A DNA stretch of 64,000 nucleotides from Pseudomonadota bacterium (lineage in GTDB: Bacteria > Pseudomonadota > Gammaproteobacteria > Burkholderiales > Gallionellaceae): positions 744,001 to 808,000 of the forward strand of contig JAJZUP010000001.1 in the NCBI GenBank assembly GCA_021848465.1, in the 5' to 3' direction. Both the position numbers and the translations under genes were made by a program. The notes under the pieces are model-generated. The model was not told the DNA's origin, ran no database searches, and saw only the letters and a list, made by a program, of their open reading frames with translations. Below are positions 63,860-64,000 of this stretch, piece after piece (within the stretch, counting starts at the first letter, position 1; each line of letters opens with the position of its first letter).

Positions 63860-64000
63860 TTACCCCATATCCACCGGGACAAACATCTTCTGGCCGTTGC
63901 GCATGATGAGCAACGCCGCATGCTGCTGGTGGTGTGCCAACTGCTTGCGCAACTCGCTGACGCTGGCGGTGGGTTCGGCATTGACCGACAGGATGATGTC
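63860..64000 (-). CDS. DegP/HtrA-type serine protease, C-terminal fragment at window edge
   Basis: The last 46 codons of a minus-strand gene. DIILSVNAEPTASVSELRKQLAHHQQHAALLIMRNGQKMFVPVDMG is the end of a C-terminal PDZ domain of Do-like proteases, which typically finish with ALLVxRxGxxxFVPV. The catalytic domain lies beyond the right edge. Family assignment rests only on this tail. Confidence 0.7.
   Translation of the reverse strand, partial: DIILSVNAEPTASVSELRKQLAHHQQHAALLIMRNGQKMFVPVDMG

Overview
The window is a stretch of bacterial chromosome that reads as a betaproteobacterium. The best guess is order Nitrosomonadales, perhaps a Gallionellaceae-type iron or sulfur oxidiser, but genus cannot be fixed from sequence reading alone. 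The reasons are the gene neighbourhoods metG/apbC/dcd/decarboxylase, lptFG/pepA/holC/valS, rplM-rpsI-argC-erpA-anmK-M23 peptidase/tyrS and ilvIHC-pssA, the sigma factor/DUF3619/DUF3106 trio beside ilvI, Porin_4-type porins and Coq7-type quinone synthesis. The DNA is GC-rich and densely coding on both strands. No rRNA, tRNA, CRISPR array, prophage or transposase gene was seen.

Layout. 1-8 kb: metG (cut by the left edge) divergent from apbC, dcd, a small coupled gene, an Orn/Lys/Arg decarboxylase preceded by a possible upstream ORF, a methyltransferase-like protein and a thioredoxin-like protein. 8-20 kb: a signalling-rich stretch with a CHASE-GGDEF cyclase, a PAS-PAS-GGDEF cyclase behind a MarR-like regulator, and a chemoreceptor-EAL operon. 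It is interleaved with rlhA (peptidase U32), a ChaA-type antiporter, folA and thyA. 20-27 kb: a divergent M17 aminopeptidase, two tandem DUF3015 proteins, a DUF4105/Lnb protein, a YqaA-type membrane protein and a conserved 438-aa protein. 27-34 kb: lpdA and proA, trpC, two porins and coq7. 34-38 kb: OsmC-like, ElyC/YdcF-like and an EAL-CBS-GGDEF protein. 37-45 kb: rplM-rpsI, argC, DUF6776, bactofilin, erpA, anmK, M23 peptidase and tyrS. 45-50 kb: a type IV pilin with a sigma-54 promoter, a TMTC-like membrane protein with TPRs, bepA-like M48 protease, rhodanese and TusA. 50-58 kb: valS fused in frame to a DUF2486-like ORF, then holC and pepA, divergent from lptF-lptG. 57-64 kb: DUF3106, DUF3619 and an ECF sigma factor with no usual start codon, then ilvI-ilvH-ilvC, pssA, a small lipoprotein and the 3' end of a DegP/HtrA-type protease.

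How it works together. Most of the window is housekeeping: translation, branched-chain amino acid, arginine and proline synthesis, folate/thymidylate, LPS export and Fe-S assembly. A second theme is cyclic-di-GMP and surface behaviour: two cyclases, one EAL protein, one EAL-GGDEF protein, a chemoreceptor, a pilin, bactofilin and porins.

The most unusual layer is a set of small palindromic dispersed repeats. At least five kinds occur: a GTAGGAGCGGCTT..GCCGCGAA family in more than 15 units, a related GAGCAAGCTC type, a TTCGACAGGCTCA type, a CCACAGAGA type, and a 141-bp element with perfect 16-bp terminal inverted repeats. Two of them sit in frame inside rlhA and one supplies the C-terminus of the pilin-linked membrane protein. 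A chimeric 63-codon ORF joining the start of rlhA to the end of a folA gene also points to past rearrangement.
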